Part shown: positions 18,015-26,364 of the stretch, piece by piece
Layout: every line of letters begins with the position of its first letter
How positions within the stretch are numbered: position 1 is the stretch's first letter
Origin: Streptomyces sp. TLI_235
GTDB taxonomy: Bacteria; Actinomycetota; Actinomycetes; Streptomycetales; Streptomycetaceae
DNA length: 64,000 nt
Reading direction: 5' to 3'
Assembly (NCBI GenBank): GCA_002300355.1
Contig: NSGV01000001.1
Coordinates: 5,394,001 to 5,458,000 of the forward strand
Program-made: the position numbers and the translations under genes
Notes under the pieces: generated by a model
Database searches by the model: none
Told to the model about the DNA's origin: nothing
The model's input: only the letters and a program-made list of their open reading frames with translations

Positions 18015-18264
18015 GGTCGTGCCGCCCGGCCGCCTGGCCGAGGTCGGCGAGGCACTGGCCGGGCACCCGCAGATCCACGGTGTCCTCGCCACCAGCGGCC
18101 GGGCCAACCTGATGGCCACCGTCTTCTGCGAGGACCACTCCGGCCTCCACCGCGTCACCACCGACGTCCTCGGCCCGCTCGGCATCACCCGCGCCGAGAC
18201 CGCCATCGTCGCCCGCGCCGTCAAACGCGCCGGAGTGCGTCTCCCCGCCTCCCCGGCCGGCTGA
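18015..18264 (+). pseudogene. C-terminal remnant of Lrp/AsnC-family regulator
   Basis: The plus strand encodes VVPPGRLAEVGEALAGHPQI followed by GVLATSGRANLMATVF, TTDVLGPLGITRAETAIVAR and a stop. This is the ligand-binding (RAM) domain of an AsnC/Lrp protein and the end of the chain. The helix-turn-helix half is missing. The fit to the family begins at about 18013-18016, exactly where the opposite-strand phosphatase fit ends, so one deletion probably removed the shared promoter region and both 5' halves of a divergent gene pair. Confidence 0.78.
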
Positions 18265-18345
18265 CCCGGCGCGCGGGCGTACGCCGTCGCGGACCGATCC
18301 GGTGGTGCGGGCCCGCCGGTGACGGCAGCGGGGCAGACTGGGGGT

Positions 18346-18597
18346 ATGTGCCGATCGATCAAGACGCTCAGGCCGCCGGAGATGCCGGAGGTCACCACCG
18401 ACGACGTCCACGCCGCGGCCCTGCAGTACGTCCGCAAGGTGTCGGGCTTCCGGGCGCCGGCCGCCCACAACAGGGAGGCCTTCGAGCAGGCGGTCGCGGC
18501 GGTGGCCGCCGCGACCCTGGAGCTGCTCGAAGGCCTGGAGATCCGGGGTGCCGGACGGGTGGAGGTCAGGCCCCCGTCGTCGACCCCGGTCGGATGA
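18346..18597 (+). CDS. DUF2277-family protein
   Basis: An 83-residue soluble protein beginning MCRSIKTLRPPEMPEVTTDD and continuing with QYVRKVSGFRAP and HNREAFEQAVAAVAAAT, the full DUF2277 signature; family function is unknown. ATG at 18346 preferred over an in-frame codon at 18319 because the family starts MCRSIK. Its last 32 bases overlap the 3' end of the convergent DUF2269 gene. Confidence 0.85.
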   Translation: MCRSIKTLRPPEMPEVTTDDVHAAALQYVRKVSGFRAPAAHNREAFEQAVAAVAAATLELLEGLEIRGAGRVEVRPPSSTPVG

Positions 18598-19069
18598 CCA
18601 TCAGCACCACGACCACCGCCCACAGCAGGTTGAAGACGCCCGCGGTCATCGGCAGCAGCCTCATGCCGCGCTCCGCCCGCTCCCCGTCGTCGCCGCGGGA
18701 GTGCGGGGCCGGGGTGCCCGCCTCCGCGTCCAGGGTGTCGATCACGGCCTGCTGGGCGGGCAGCACGAAGAGCAGTAGCGAGCCGGCCGAGAGCGCGGTC
18801 AGCACGATCGAGACGATCAGCCACGGCTGGCCGAGGATGCCCATCACCTGGGCCACCCCCACGCCGAGCAGCGGGACGGCGATCCCCAGCAGCGCGTAGA
18901 TCTGGGTGATCCGGTGCAGCAGACGGACCGACGCGGCCGCGGTCGGCTGCTCCGCCCCGGACGCCAGTGCCGCTGCCGCGCGCCGCGGGTACATGCTGAC
19001 GGCGACCGCGACCGGGCCGATGAACAGCACCGAGGCCAGCACGTGCAGGCTCAGGAGGAACTTGGCCAT
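18566..19069 (-). CDS. DUF2269-like integral membrane protein
   Basis: A 167-residue protein with four hydrophobic helices: MAKFLLSLHVLASVLFIGPVAVAVSMYP, QIYALLGIAVPLLGVGVAQV, WLIVSIVLTALSAGSLLLFVL and MTAGVFNLLWAVVVVLMVI, matching DUF2269 membrane proteins. The open frame extends 84 bases upstream, but the ATG at 19069 follows GAAGGA and gives the usual family start. No function known. Convergent overlap with DUF2277 at its 3' end. Confidence 0.78.
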   Translation of the reverse strand: MAKFLLSLHVLASVLFIGPVAVAVSMYPRRAAAALASGAEQPTAAASVRLLHRITQIYALLGIAVPLLGVGVAQVMGILGQPWLIVSIVLTALSAGSLLLFVLPAQQAVIDTLDAEAGTPAPHSRGDDGERAERGMRLLPMTAGVFNLLWAVVVVLMVIRPGSTTGA

Positions 19070-19156
19070 GGGGGAGTCGTCCTTCGCGCAAACAAAAAAG
19101 GGCTGGTCGGGCCCGCGCGGGAGGTCCGGCGCGGCCGTCGCCGACGCTAACACCCC

Positions 19157-19897
19157 TTACGCGGGCGCCCGCGTGCCGGTCCCCGTCGTCGCCGCCCCGG
19201 CCAGCTCGACCGCCGGCAGCAGCCGCACCGGCCCGGTGCTGACCGCCGCGACCAGGGCCCCGCTCGCCGGCTCCGTCCAGTCCAGCATGTGCAGGTCCCC
19301 GTGCCGGTGCGCGACGGGGGCGCCGACGGCCGCGTCCAGCGGCAGCGCGGAGAGGTCGACGGAGGCCAGGGTGTCCAGGCTCGCCCGGCCGATCTTGATC
19401 ATCGCCTCCTTGCGCACCCACTGCCGCAGAAAGGCCCCGGCCGGGTCCGGGTGGGCCGCCACCAGGTCGGACTCGGCGGCGCCCAGCACCCGCCGATGCA
19501 GATCGGCGGTGCCGTCCCGGCCGTCGCCCGGCAGTTCCACGTCCACCCCGACCGGCACCGGCCCGGCGGCCGCCGCGACCACGCCCTCGGTGTGCGAGAG
19601 GCTCAGCCCGACACCGGGCCGCCCGGCCAGCGCGGGCGCGCCGTGCCCGGACCGGCCGCAGTCGGGGCAGTGCTGCTCCAGCACCGCCTCGGCGACCGGG
19701 ACGCCGAGCAGCCGGGCCGCGCAGAGCCGGACCAGCAGGTGCGCGGCGACGAAGTCCAGCCGGTTCCGCTCGCGGTGGAACCGGGCCGCCCGCTCCCGCT
19801 CGACCGGGGCCAGCAGCTCCTCGCCGAGGCCGGGCAGCGCCAGCACCTCGGCACTCCCCGCGACCACCACCAACGCCGCGCCGGCTGCGCCGTTCAC
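19157..19897 (-). CDS. Sfp-type 4'-phosphopantetheinyl transferase
   Basis: A 246-residue enzyme that would transfer phosphopantetheine from CoA to carrier proteins of polyketide, peptide or fatty-acid synthases. Motifs in order: RERAARFHRERNRLDFVAAHLLVR, GLSLSHTEGVVAAA, VGVDVELPG (magnesium site) and FLRQWVRKEAMIKIG (the W.KEA.K motif). GTG at 19897 is preceded by AGGAGGG, a much better site than codons further upstream. A CxxC pair (HCPDCG) sits mid-protein. No synthase genes lie in the window, so it probably serves clusters elsewhere. Confidence 0.9.
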   Translation of the reverse strand: MNGAAGAALVVVAGSAEVLALPGLGEELLAPVERERAARFHRERNRLDFVAAHLLVRLCAARLLGVPVAEAVLEQHCPDCGRSGHGAPALAGRPGVGLSLSHTEGVVAAAAGPVPVGVDVELPGDGRDGTADLHRRVLGAAESDLVAAHPDPAGAFLRQWVRKEAMIKIGRASLDTLASVDLSALPLDAAVGAPVAHRHGDLHMLDWTEPASGALVAAVSTGPVRLLPAVELAGAATTGTGTRAPA

Positions 19898-20001
19898 CCG
19901 CTCACCCTCCTCGGCCCGCTTACCCGTCCGGTCCGGCCAGCCTATCCGGGCCGCTCCCGCACCCGGCGGGATCCGGCCGGTGCGGCACAGGCGGATCAAA
20001 C

Positions 20002-20014
20002 TGACATATTGTCA
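20002..20014. promoter_or_regulatory. TGACA-TAT-TGTCA palindrome upstream of the Trypco1/TIR operon
   Basis: A perfect 13-bp dyad stands in an unusually AT-rich patch (about 19995-20040) between the divergent phosphopantetheinyl transferase and the 20.1-26.4 kb operon. It is the best operator candidate for either unit; no regulator is encoded next to it. Confidence 0.4.
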
Positions 20015-20132
20015 TGTTCCTTGAAGATTACTGATGTCAACCCCGTCGGAACCGCTGCGCCACGGCCTGCGCTGTGCGACCATCGCCAAGGAATTCGGCT
20101 GACAGTACGGCTTGACACGGTGGGGAGTGCCC

Positions 20133-20486
20133 ATGTCGCACTACGTGGAGTTCCTGACGGCCGACGGCGCGGTGGTCCGGGTGGAGAGCACCTCCCAGAC
20201 CCCGGCGGCGTACGGCATGCAGCCGGTCGGGAGGGGTGGCGGCGACGCGGTCGTCCGCGCCTCCGAGACCTTCGAGCACGCACTGGGCGGGGTCCGCGCC
20301 GCCGCCGAGGCCGCCCTCGCCGTGCTCCGCGACGGCAGCCTGCGGCCGGACACGGTGGAGATCGAGTTCGGCGTCAAGCTCTCCGCCGAGGCCGGCGCGC
20401 TGATCGCCAGGACGGCCGCCGACGCGCACCTCACCGTCAAGCTCTCCTGGTCACCCGGCAGCACCGGAGAACGGCCCGGGCACTGA
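20133..20486 (+). CDS. Trypco1 (CU044_2847-family) trypsin-co-occurring protein
   Basis: A 117-residue single-domain protein starting MSHYVEFLTADGAVVRVEST and ending with IEFGVKLSAEAGALIARTAA and HLTVKLSW, the pattern of the CU044_2847/Trypco1 family, which occurs next to or fused with trypsin-like proteases in actinobacterial conflict loci. It is a small beta-rich domain of unknown biochemical role, thought to be a substrate or adaptor for the protease. ATG at 20133 follows GGGGAG. It is the first gene of a four-gene unit; the protease begins 12 bases after its stop. Confidence 0.82.
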   Translation: MSHYVEFLTADGAVVRVESTSQTPAAYGMQPVGRGGGDAVVRASETFEHALGGVRAAAEAALAVLRDGSLRPDTVEIEFGVKLSAEAGALIARTAADAHLTVKLSWSPGSTGERPGH

Positions 20487-20498
20487 CCGGACGTGCCG

Positions 20499-22313
20499 AT
20501 GCAGGACGTCCGCTGGCTCGCCCGGATCGACACCGCCGGGCCCGCCGGGCCGCTCACCGGTGCCGGCATCCTCATATCCGACCGCGAGGTGCTCACCTGC
20601 GCCCATGTGGTGCACGGCGTCCACGAGGCCGAGGTCCGGCTGGTCGCCCACCCCGACCTGCCGCCGATCACCGCCACCGTCGCACTGCGCGGCCCCTGGC
20701 CCGAACTCCCGGGCGGCGCCGGGGACGTGGCCGTCCTCGAACTCGGCGAACCCGTCCCCGCGCAGACCGCCGCCCCCGCCCCGTTCGCCCCGCTGCACCG
20801 CTGGGCCGGTCCGCCCGCCCCCGCCCTCGTCGCCTACGGCTTCCCCGCCGGCCACGACACCGGGCTCAGCAGCGAGATCCGGCTCACCCGCGGCGGCTTC
20901 CGGATCGCCGGCGAACTGGTGCAACTGGAGCACGAGGGTACCGGCATGCCGCTCTCCCCGGGCTTCAGCGGCGGCCCGGTGGTCATCGCCGCCACCGGCG
21001 AGGTGGCCGGCCTGGTCACCGCCGCCCTCGACACCCTCGGCGTGCCGCGCGGCCCCGACGACCGCAGCCGCCCCGCCGCCCGGCTCGGCCAGATGCTCCC
21101 CGCCGAGGCCGCCGCCCGGTACGTCCCGCAGCTCGCCGACCGGCTCACCGGCGCCGCCCTGCCCGCACACGCGGTACGCGGCCTGCGGCTGCTGCTCGGC
21201 GCCGGACCGCCGCCCGCCGACCCGCTGGAGCTCTACCGCGCCGCCGTCGGACCGCTCGGCTGCCCCGACCCGCCCAGCCGCCCCACCACCCTCTGGGACG
21301 CCGGCTGGTACCTGCTCGCCGAGGTCCCACGGCCGCAGCACGGCCCGCACCCGGTCCTCCACTTCGCCCACCACGTCGCCGAGGCGCACACCGACCGCGC
21401 CGTCCGCGACGGCCTGCACGACTGGCTCGACCGGCACCGCGACACCGCCCCCGCCGCCGGCCCCCGGCGCGAACGCTGGCGGCCCATCCTGGTCGAGATC
21501 ACCCCGAGCGGCGCCGGGCCCGCCATGTTCCACGTCGCCGTCGCCGCCGTCCGCGACGGCCGGATCGGCGCCGCCGACACCCGCACCGTGCCGCGGCTGC
21601 GCCTCAAGCACGCCGTCCGCGACCGCATCGACCACGAACTCGGCCGCCTGGAACCGGACGGCGCGGAACTGGTCATCTTCTCGCTGCCCCGCAAGTGGCT
21701 CACCGAGCCGGTGCACACCTGGGCCCGCCGGCGCACCGACTACGGCCCGCTCGGCGCCGACCACGCCGTCGTCGTGGTCGACGCCCAGCGCCGCGCCGAC
21801 CCGGCCGCCCGCCGCCAGCTGGAACTCAAATGGGCGCCGCTGCGGACCGCCGCCGGCACCCGCCTGCACCAGCTGCGCTGCACCGAACTCCCGGACGGCA
21901 AAAGGCTCTACCACCGGCTGCGGCCGCCCGAGCGGGTCGAGCTGCCCGCCCTGCCCGGCCCGCCCAGGGGAGCCCCGTACGAACCGCTGCTGGCCGCCGC
22001 GCTGCGGGCCGGCGTCCCCGCCGTGCTGTGGCCCGGGCAGCCCTGCACCGCCGACCACACGCACACCCGGACCTGCCGCAACGAGCGATTCCTTGCCAGA
22101 CTGGCGGAGGAACTGGCCGACGTCGCACCTGCCGACCTGCCGCGCCGGGTCAGGGAGTTGCGGCACGAGGTGGAGGAGGCGGCAGACCCTTCCCAGCACT
22201 GGGCGGCGGGCCTGGTGCTGCTCTGGGAGGACCCGGCGGTGCTGCCCGGCCCGCACCGCCCGTACCGCGTCGTCCCGACCGCACCGCCGCCCCACGCCGC
22301 GGGCCCCGAGTGA
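20499..22313 (+). CDS. trypsin-like protease fused to VMAP-C-type domain
   Basis: A 604-residue two-part protein without signal peptide, so it acts in the cytoplasm. Residues 1-200 form a trypsin-fold protease with an intact triad: H36 (LTCAHVVHG), D76 (GDVAVLEL) and S157 (GFSGGPVV). Residues about 235-590 resemble the C-terminal domain of vWA-MoxR-associated proteins (VMAP-C): HFAHHVAEAH, LVIFSLPRKWLTEPVHTWA, GVPAVLWPG and LARLAEELADVAPADLPRRV. An alternative GTG start lies two codons earlier. It is placed between Trypco1 and a MoxR ATPase, which matches described actinobacterial NTP-dependent conflict operons. The natural protein substrate is unknown; the TIR protein or Trypco1 are candidates. 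Confidence 0.85.
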   Translation: MQDVRWLARIDTAGPAGPLTGAGILISDREVLTCAHVVHGVHEAEVRLVAHPDLPPITATVALRGPWPELPGGAGDVAVLELGEPVPAQTAAPAPFAPLHRWAGPPAPALVAYGFPAGHDTGLSSEIRLTRGGFRIAGELVQLEHEGTGMPLSPGFSGGPVVIAATGEVAGLVTAALDTLGVPRGPDDRSRPAARLGQMLPAEAAARYVPQLADRLTGAALPAHAVRGLRLLLGAGPPPADPLELYRAAVGPLGCPDPPSRPTTLWDAGWYLLAEVPRPQHGPHPVLHFAHHVAEAHTDRAVRDGLHDWLDRHRDTAPAAGPRRERWRPILVEITPSGAGPAMFHVAVAAVRDGRIGAADTRTVPRLRLKHAVRDRIDHELGRLEPDGAELVIFSLPRKWLTEPVHTWARRRTDYGPLGADHAVVVVDAQRRADPAARRQLELKWAPLRTAAGTRLHQLRCTELPDGKRLYHRLRPPERVELPALPGPPRGAPYEPLLAAALRAGVPAVLWPGQPCTADHTHTRTCRNERFLARLAEELADVAPADLPRRVRELRHEVEEAADPSQHWAAGLVLLWEDPAVLPGPHRPYRVVPTAPPPHAAGPE

Positions 22314-22361
22314 GACCCGGACCGCCGAAGGCCCCGACGAGTGAGCAGGAGCAGGAGAGCA

Positions 22362-23369
22362 ATGCCGCTGAAGCGCATCTACCAGGGCGTCACCGAGCCG
22401 CACGACGGCATCGCCGAGCTGCCCGCCCCGCCGCCCTGGCGCGACTTCGACGGGGGGCCGCTGCTGCCGCAGCCCGACGGCCCCGCCGACCCGGTACCCG
22501 ACCCGGCCCGGCACCGCGCCGCGACCTTCCGGCCGACCCCGGAGACCGTCGAACTCGTCAACGCCGCGCTCTACCTGCGAAGGCCGCTGCTGGTCACCGG
22601 CCCGCCCGGCGGCGGCAAGTCCAGCCTGCCGTACGCCGTCGCCCGCGAACTCGGCCTCGGCCCGGTGCTGCGCTGGAACATCACCAGCCGCACCACCCTG
22701 CGCGACGGCCTCTACCAGTACGACCCGCTCTCCCGGCTCTACGCGGCCAACCGCTCCGGCCCGCAGACCCCCGACGCCTCGCTCGACGAACACCTGCGAC
22801 TCGGCCCGCTCGGCACCGCCCTGCTGCCCTACCGGCGACCCCGGGTCCTGCTCATCGACGAAATCGACAAGGGTGACCTCGACCTGCCCAACGACCTGCT
22901 GCACATCCTGGAGGAGGGCCAGTACGAGATCGACGAACTCGTCCGCGCCGCACCCCAGCAGCCCGAGGCGAACGTCCTCACCGCCGACGGCACCAGCCGG
23001 GCGCCCGTGTACGGCGGCCGGGTCCGCTGCCGGGCCTTCCCGTTCACCGTCCTCACCTCCAACGCCGAACGCGAGTTCCCCGCCGCCTTCCTGCGCCGCT
23101 GCGTGGTCCTGGAGCTGCGCCGCCCCGAGGGCGCCGAGCTGGAGTCCATCGTCCACTCCCACCTCCCGGAGTCCGACCGGCAGTTGGTCATCGAGATCCT
23201 GGAGGTCTTCCTCGCCCGCCGGGAGGAGGGCGAACTCGCCACCGACCAGTTGCTGAACGCCATCTACCTCACCTCCCGCCCCGAACTCGGCGACGCCGCC
23301 GACCGGGCCGCGCTCGCCGCCCAGGTGATGCCCTACCTCAGCCGCGGCCAGGACGACGATGTCTTCTGA
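22362..23369 (+). CDS. MoxR-type AAA+ ATPase
   Basis: A 335-residue single-module AAA+ protein. Walker A is GPPGGGKS at residues 80-87, Walker B LLIDEIDKGD with D166-E167, sensor-1 asparagine in TVLTSNAEREFP and an arginine finger in PAAFLRRCVVLEL. The N-terminal MPLKRIYQG segment is characteristic of this subgroup. ATG at 22362 is chosen (AGGAG directly upstream); a GTG seven codons earlier is possible. It follows the protease by 48 bases and its end overlaps the next gene by 11 bases. In related loci the MoxR ATPase remodels or gates the effector module. Confidence 0.9.
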   Translation: MPLKRIYQGVTEPHDGIAELPAPPPWRDFDGGPLLPQPDGPADPVPDPARHRAATFRPTPETVELVNAALYLRRPLLVTGPPGGGKSSLPYAVARELGLGPVLRWNITSRTTLRDGLYQYDPLSRLYAANRSGPQTPDASLDEHLRLGPLGTALLPYRRPRVLLIDEIDKGDLDLPNDLLHILEEGQYEIDELVRAAPQQPEANVLTADGTSRAPVYGGRVRCRAFPFTVLTSNAEREFPAAFLRRCVVLELRRPEGAELESIVHSHLPESDRQLVIEILEVFLARREEGELATDQLLNAIYLTSRPELGDAADRAALAAQVMPYLSRGQDDDVF

Positions 23370-26364
23370 CCCGGCGGCGCTCGACCGCCTGACCGACCTG
23401 CTCGCCGAACTCGGTCTCGCCGCACGGGCCCCCGTCGAACTGGCCGAACTGCTCTGGCTGGCGGCCCGCGGCACCGAGGGCGGCCCCGGCCCGGACACCC
23501 CGGGGCAGCCCGCACCCCGCACCGACCGCCCCACCGCCGCCGACCGCGGCGGACACCGCCCCCGCCACCGCACCGAGCACGCCCCCGGCCCCGACGGCAC
23601 CGGCCCGCGCACCGCGCTGCACCTGCCCGCCCCCGACCGCGGCGGCCGCCCCGCCCCCGCCGTTCCCGCACCCACCCCCGACGCCCCGATGCTGGCCCGC
23701 CCGCTGCCGCTGCAGCGCGCGCTGCGCCCGCTCAAGCGCCTCGTCCCGGACGAGCGCCGCCGGCTGCTGGACGAGCAGGCCACCGCCGACCGGCTCGCCG
23801 AGGCGCTGCGCGAACCCGGACCGGTGCAGTGGCTGCCGGTGCTCCGGCCCAGTACCGAACGCTGGCTCGACCTGCACCTGGTGCTCGACCTGGGCCCGAC
23901 GATGACCCTCTGGCGGCCGCTCGCCCGGGAGTTGCGCACGCTCTTCCAGCAGACCGGCGCCTTCCGCCAGGTCACCTCCGGCCGGCTCCTCCCGGACGGA
24001 CGGCTGGCCCACCGCCGGATCGCCGAGGGCCGCTCCGCGGTGCTGGTGATCAGCGACTGCATGGGCCCGCAGTGGCGCACCGGACCGGCCGGCGACCGCT
24101 GGCACCGCACCCTGCACGGCCTGGCCCGCCGGCTGCCGGTGGCCGTCGTCCAGCCGCTGCCCGAGCGGCTCTGGCCGCTCGCCGCGGTGCCCGCCGTGCC
24201 CGGGGTGTTCACCGCCACCGAGGCGGGCGCCCCCGACGCCGCGTACGGCTTCGCCCCGTTCACCGACGCCCCGCCCGGGCGCGGTGCGCCGGCCGTCCCG
24301 GTGCTGGAGCCCGGCCCCGACTGGCTGGCCAACTGGGCGCGGCTGGTGGGCAGTCCGACCGGCGGGCAGGTGGTCGGCGCGGCGCTGATGCTCGGCGCCG
24401 CGCCGTCCGCGGCCGGCCGCCCGGTCGAGGCCGGACCGGACCCGGAGGAGCTGACCCCGGAGGAGCTCGTGGTGCGGTTCCGGGCCACCGCCTCCCGGGA
24501 GGCGTTCACCCTGGCCGGGATGACCGCGCTCACCACGCCCGCGCTGTCGGTGATGCGGCTGCTCCAGCAGGTCGGGCTGGCCCGGCCGCAGCCGCAGCAC
24601 CTCGCCGAGGTGGTGGTGAGCGGCCTGCTGCGCGAACAGACGGGCCGGCCGGGCTACTTCGCCTTCCGCCCGGGGGTGCGGGAGCTGCTGCTGCACACCC
24701 TGCCGCGGTCCACCGCGCACCACGCGCTGGAGCTGCTGATCCGGGTCGGCGGGCGGATCGGCGACCCGGGCCGGTCCGCGGCCGGCACCTTCCCCGCCTG
24801 GGTGGAGACCGCCGGCGGCGGCACCCTGACCCTGCTGGACACCCGGCCGTTCGCACTGGTCAGCCCGGAGGCCGCCCGGCTGCTCGGGGTCACCGGCGCC
24901 CCGGTGTTCACCCTGGCCGGGCCGGTCGCCGCGGCGCACCCGCCGGAGCCGGCGGGGCAGGCCGGGGACGAGGACGCGCCGCCCGCCCCGCCCGCGCCGG
25001 AGCCGGCCGCGCTGCCCGACCCGGAGCGCTCCCGGGCGGTGCTGCTGCTGACCACCTCGCGCGGCGCGCCCGGCGAGGTGCTGGAGGAGCAGGAGTACAC
25101 CGCGCTGCGCGATCTCGCCGCGCTCGCCGAGGCGTTGGTCGACCCGGCCCTGGTGGGCCTGGACCGGCGGCACATCTGGCTCGGCGAGGACGACCCGGAC
25201 GGCTTCCAGCGGGCGCTGCAGCGGGCCGTTCAGGAGGCCGAGGACACCCTGGTGGTGCACGTCGGCGGGCCGCTCGGGCCGGGCGACGAGCTGGGCGTGG
25301 CGGTCGGCGCCGGACGCTGGGGCGGGGTGCACCGGCCGGGCCTGGACTGGCAGGCGGTGGTGGAGACGGTGGCCGCCGGCCGGGCGGCCCGCCGGCTGCT
25401 GATCCTGGACGGCTCGCGCAGCGTGCCGCCGGAGCCGGCCGCGGGCGGCGCGGTGGCGGTCGACCCGGGCAGCTTCCAGGTGGTCAACCTCCGTCACCCG
25501 GTGGACCGTTCGGTGGCCGGCCGGCTGGCCGCCGCGATCCGCACCGGCGACCCGGACGGCGCGCCGCAGCTGACCGTCCACCACCTGCTGGAGATCGCCC
25601 TGCAGTCCACTCCGCCCGCGCCGCCGGTGACCCGGATCTGGCCGCCCCGGGACGGCCGCCCGCTGGTGCTCGCCCGTAACGCCCAACTCCACGGCGGGCC
25701 GGTCGAGTCGCGCACCCCGTCGCACTCGGGTACGCACCGCAGGGAGCCGGCCGGCCCGGAGGCGCCCAGACCCTACTTCTTCCTCAGCCATCCCGGCGGA
25801 CCCGGCGACCGCGCGGTGGACCGGCTGTACCAGGACCTCTGCGAGGAGGTGCTGCAGCTGACCGACCTGCCCGCCTCGGTGCCGCCCGGCTTCCTCGACC
25901 GCAGCCCGGAGCTGGACAGCTGGTCCCGCTGGCAGATCACCGAGGCGCTCGCCACCTGCCGGGTCTTCGTCCCGCTGTACTCGCCGCGCTACTTCGTCAG
26001 CGAGCGCTGCGGCAAGGAGTGGTACGGCTTCGCCCGCCGGGCCGCCCGGGCGGCGGAGCGTTCGGCGGTGCAGGCGAGCGGCATCGTCCCGGTGATCTGG
26101 GTGCCGGTCGCCTCCGCCGAGCAGCCCGCCGCCGCCCGCCAACTGCGGTTCAACCACCGCAGCCTGGGCCCGGAGTACCAGAGCGAGGGGCTGTACTCGC
26201 TGGCCCGGGTCGCCGGCCGCCGCGAGCTGTACGAGCTCGCGGTGCACCGGCTGGCGACCCGGATCGTGCAGGTCGCGCACGAGACGCGGATCCCCCCGGG
26301 CCGCCCGCTGACCTGGGACGGCCTGGAGAACGCCTTCCTCAGGTCACCGCGCCCCGGCGGCTGA
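23359..26364 (+). CDS. SAV_2336-domain / inactive caspase-like / TIR effector protein
   Basis: A 1001-residue cytoplasmic protein of three parts. About residues 105-520 are a SAV_2336-type domain holding a vWA-like strand (LDLHLVLDLGPTMTLWRPL) whose metal motif is degenerate. Residues about 555-760 follow a caspase-like layout (RAVLLLTTSRG, DTLVVHVGGPLGPGDEL, RRLLILDGSRSV), but the catalytic His (AGHG becomes GGPL, 636-639) and Cys (DCC becomes DGS, 684-686) are gone. Residues about 803-1000 are an FxsC-like TIR domain (PYFFLSHPG, CRVFVPLYSPRYFVSERCGKEW); E887 of the S..C..EW motif fits the NADase glutamate. Low-complexity Pro/Ala linkers separate the parts. Start overlaps the MoxR gene; the 3' end overlaps the convergent kynureninase by 26 bases. 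Confidence 0.82.
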   Translation: MSSDPAALDRLTDLLAELGLAARAPVELAELLWLAARGTEGGPGPDTPGQPAPRTDRPTAADRGGHRPRHRTEHAPGPDGTGPRTALHLPAPDRGGRPAPAVPAPTPDAPMLARPLPLQRALRPLKRLVPDERRRLLDEQATADRLAEALREPGPVQWLPVLRPSTERWLDLHLVLDLGPTMTLWRPLARELRTLFQQTGAFRQVTSGRLLPDGRLAHRRIAEGRSAVLVISDCMGPQWRTGPAGDRWHRTLHGLARRLPVAVVQPLPERLWPLAAVPAVPGVFTATEAGAPDAAYGFAPFTDAPPGRGAPAVPVLEPGPDWLANWARLVGSPTGGQVVGAALMLGAAPSAAGRPVEAGPDPEELTPEELVVRFRATASREAFTLAGMTALTTPALSVMRLLQQVGLARPQPQHLAEVVVSGLLREQTGRPGYFAFRPGVRELLLHTLPRSTAHHALELLIRVGGRIGDPGRSAAGTFPAWVETAGGGTLTLLDTRPFALVSPEAARLLGVTGAPVFTLAGPVAAAHPPEPAGQAGDEDAPPAPPAPEPAALPDPERSRAVLLLTTSRGAPGEVLEEQEYTALRDLAALAEALVDPALVGLDRRHIWLGEDDPDGFQRALQRAVQEAEDTLVVHVGGPLGPGDELGVAVGAGRWGGVHRPGLDWQAVVETVAAGRAARRLLILDGSRSVPPEPAAGGAVAVDPGSFQVVNLRHPVDRSVAGRLAAAIRTGDPDGAPQLTVHHLLEIALQSTPPAPPVTRIWPPRDGRPLVLARNAQLHGGPVESRTPSHSGTHRREPAGPEAPRPYFFLSHPGGPGDRAVDRLYQDLCEEVLQLTDLPASVPPGFLDRSPELDSWSRWQITEALATCRVFVPLYSPRYFVSERCGKEWYGFARRAARAAERSAVQASGIVPVIWVPVASAEQPAAARQLRFNHRSLGPEYQSEGLYSLARVAGRRELYELAVHRLATRIVQVAHETRIPPGRPLTWDGLENAFLRSPRPGG

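Noticed and set aside
18019..18264. Lrp tail as an intact short gene from the GTG at 18019
   Set aside because: It would lack the DNA-binding domain and has no ribosome site; the fit to the family already begins before the GTG.
19157..19897. Phosphopantetheinyl transferase as part of a biosynthetic cluster
   Set aside because: No synthase, carrier protein or tailoring genes around it.
20034..20102. 22-codon ATG frame upstream of Trypco1, possible leader peptide
   Set aside because: No ribosome site, no attenuator hairpins after it and no amino-acid run; probably chance.
20451..24536. 1361-codon minus-strand frame opposite the protease/MoxR genes
   Set aside because: Antisense shadow of recognised genes with intact catalytic motifs.
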